From Pseudoclavibacter sp. RFBB5 (lineage in GTDB: Bacteria; Actinomycetota; Actinomycetes; Actinomycetales; Microbacteriaceae), in the NCBI RefSeq assembly GCF_002931555.1, contig NZ_PSTZ01000001.1:496001-560000 (forward strand): a stretch of DNA of 64,000 nt, written 5' to 3'. The position numbers and the translations under genes are program-made. Below the pieces are notes generated by a model that worked only from the letters and a program-made list of their open reading frames with translations, was not told where the DNA came from and did no database searches. Below, in pieces: positions 62,946 to 64,000 of this stretch (its first letter is position 1; every line of letters begins with the position of its first letter).

Positions 62946-64000
62946 ATGACTTTCGCGCCCGCATCCACGACCGTGGAGAACGCGCTGGCAGCGGCCACCG
63001 ACACCGTTCGACGCAATATCGAAGCGTTCGGTGCCGCCTACCCGGACGACACGACCAGCGACAACAGGTACCTGCTTCGCCCCGCCACCGACACCTTCGC
63101 GGAAGGCGCCAACCGCGGCTGGACCACCAGCTTCTGGCCGGGCATGATGTGGCTCGCCGGCGACGTCACGGGCGACGCGGTCTTCCACGAGGCCGCGCTC
63201 GCGCACGCCGTCGACTTCGAGCGCCGCCTGTACGGCGACGAGGATCTCGAGACGCACGACCTCGGCTTCCTCTACTCGCTCTCCGTCGTCACTGCGTGGA
63301 AGCAGACCGGCGACGAGCGCTGGCGCACGGCCGGCATCAAGGCCGGCGAGCGCCTCATGACGCGCTTCCTCGAGCCGGCCGGCATCCTGCAGGCCTGGGG
63401 CGACCTCAGCGACCCCGCGCAGCGCGGCCGCGCCATCATCGACAGCCTCATGAACATGCCCCTGCTCAGCTGGGTGGGCGAGCAGACGGGCGACCCGCGG
63501 TACGCGGATGCGGTGCGCCGGCACACGGAGCAGCTGCGCACGCAGATCTTCCGTGCAGACGACTCGACCTTCCACACCTTCTACTGGGATGCGGAGACCG
63601 GCGAGCCCCTGCGCGGCGGCACCGAGCAGGGCGCGTTCGACGAGTCCTGCTGGGCGCGCGGCGAGGCCTGGGGCATCTACGGCTTCGCGCTCAACTCGCA
63701 GACGGTCGGCGACCCGCGGCAGCTCGAGGCGGCCTGGCGGTGCGCCGACTACTACCTGGCGCACCTGCCGAGCGACGGCATCCCGTACTGGGACCTCGTG
63801 TACACCGAGGGCAGCGATGCGCCCCGCGACAGCTCGGCCGCCGCGATCGCCGCATGCGGGTTCTTCGAGCTCGCCGCCGTCGAGCCCGACCCGGAGCGCT
63901 CGGCCCGGGCGCTGCAGGCGGCGCACGCGCAGATCGACGCGCTCATGGCCGAGGCCACCCCGCAGCCGCCCGCGTCCTCTGACGCGCTCCTCCTGCACGG
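62946..64000 (+). CDS. ugl: Unsaturated glucuronyl hydrolase (GH88), 3' truncated by window edge
   Basis: The frame runs from ATG 62946 to the window end (351 residues visible). It hydrolyses the 4,5-unsaturated uronate from the non-reducing end of lyase products, giving 5-keto-4-deoxyuronate for KduI. The alpha6/alpha6 barrel motifs FAEGANRGWTTSFWPGMMWL, ETHDLGFLYSLS and WARGEAWGIYGF are present. Catalytic Asp105 and the second essential Asp166 (IIDSLMNMPLL) keep the 61-residue spacing of the Bacillus enzyme (Asp88, Asp149). No signal peptide. GAAGGAACACCC precedes the start. Confidence 0.94.
   Translation, partial: MTFAPASTTVENALAAATDTVRRNIEAFGAAYPDDTTSDNRYLLRPATDTFAEGANRGWTTSFWPGMMWLAGDVTGDAVFHEAALAHAVDFERRLYGDEDLETHDLGFLYSLSVVTAWKQTGDERWRTAGIKAGERLMTRFLEPAGILQAWGDLSDPAQRGRAIIDSLMNMPLLSWVGEQTGDPRYADAVRRHTEQLRTQIFRADDSTFHTFYWDAETGEPLRGGTEQGAFDESCWARGEAWGIYGFALNSQTVGDPRQLEAAWRCADYYLAHLPSDGIPYWDLVYTEGSDAPRDSSAAAIAACGFFELAAVEPDPERSARALQAAHAQIDALMAEATPQPPASSDALLLH

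Overview
The window looks like a chromosome segment of a high-GC Gram-positive bacterium of the Actinomycetota, most likely family Microbacteriaceae. This rests on GC-rich codon use, frequent GTG starts, chained ATGA/GTGA gene overlaps, a sortase-type LATTG anchor, CWB2 wall-binding repeats and the abundant gatgcg/gcatcc Asp-Ala codon pairs typical of that family. No rRNA, tRNA, CRISPR array or intact insertion sequence was seen.

Region 1 (1-9.8 kb) is visibly less GC-rich at its left end. It carries envelope and exopolysaccharide genes: a 5'-truncated flippase, UDP-glucose dehydrogenase (ugd), a DUF218 protein, a membrane acyltransferase and galU. A disrupted CHAP/Ig-repeat exoprotein and a sortase-anchored PAP2 phosphatase follow. 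Region 2 (9.8-15.2 kb) holds a CWB2 wall protein built from near-identical DNA repeats, a glycosyltransferase, a VOC protein, a DUF3995 protein, a dctA remnant and two related inverted-repeat elements.

Region 3 (15.2-25.3 kb) is a divergent unsaturated-uronate locus. The minus operon is TRAP transporter dctPQM-kduI-iclR. The plus operon is a zinc dehydrogenase, kduD, KDPG aldolase, KDG kinase and a GH35 beta-galactosidase. Two putative IclR/KdgR operators 33 bp apart lie between them. A palindromic repeat array and a TerC gene with a yybP-ykoY (Mn2+) riboswitch follow.

Region 4 (27.2-53.4 kb) is a sulfated-glycan locus. It has four FGly-type sulfatases, the formylglycine-generating enzyme that activates them, a peptide-type ABC importer with a permease-ATPase fusion, and an MBL-fold hydrolase. 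It also has beta-glucuronidase, the full glucuronate branch (uxaC, uxuB, mannonate dehydratase), gluconokinase, a CHR-family anion transporter, twin DUF202 membrane proteins, and LacI and LysR regulators. Seven copies of a LacI-type motif (GGCAAYCGRTTGCC-like) sit at four promoter regions and define a candidate regulon.

Region 5 (53.6-64 kb) has a DeoR/LacI chimeric regulator, a heparinase II/III-family lyase, a DUF2264 protein, a sugar ABC importer, a DUF624 protein and a GH88 unsaturated glucuronyl hydrolase cut by the window edge.

Together these genes describe import of sulfated, uronate-containing oligosaccharides (heparin/heparan- or chondroitin-like, or a sulfated glucuronan). Desulfation, lyase cleavage and GH88/GusA cleavage appear to be intracellular, since the enzymes lack signal peptides. 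Two uronate arms then converge: 4,5-unsaturated uronate via KduI/KduD and saturated glucuronate via UxaC/UxuB/ManD. Both reach 2-keto-3-deoxygluconate, then KdgK and Eda give pyruvate and glyceraldehyde-3-phosphate. The CHR transporter is the best candidate for exporting the released sulfate.
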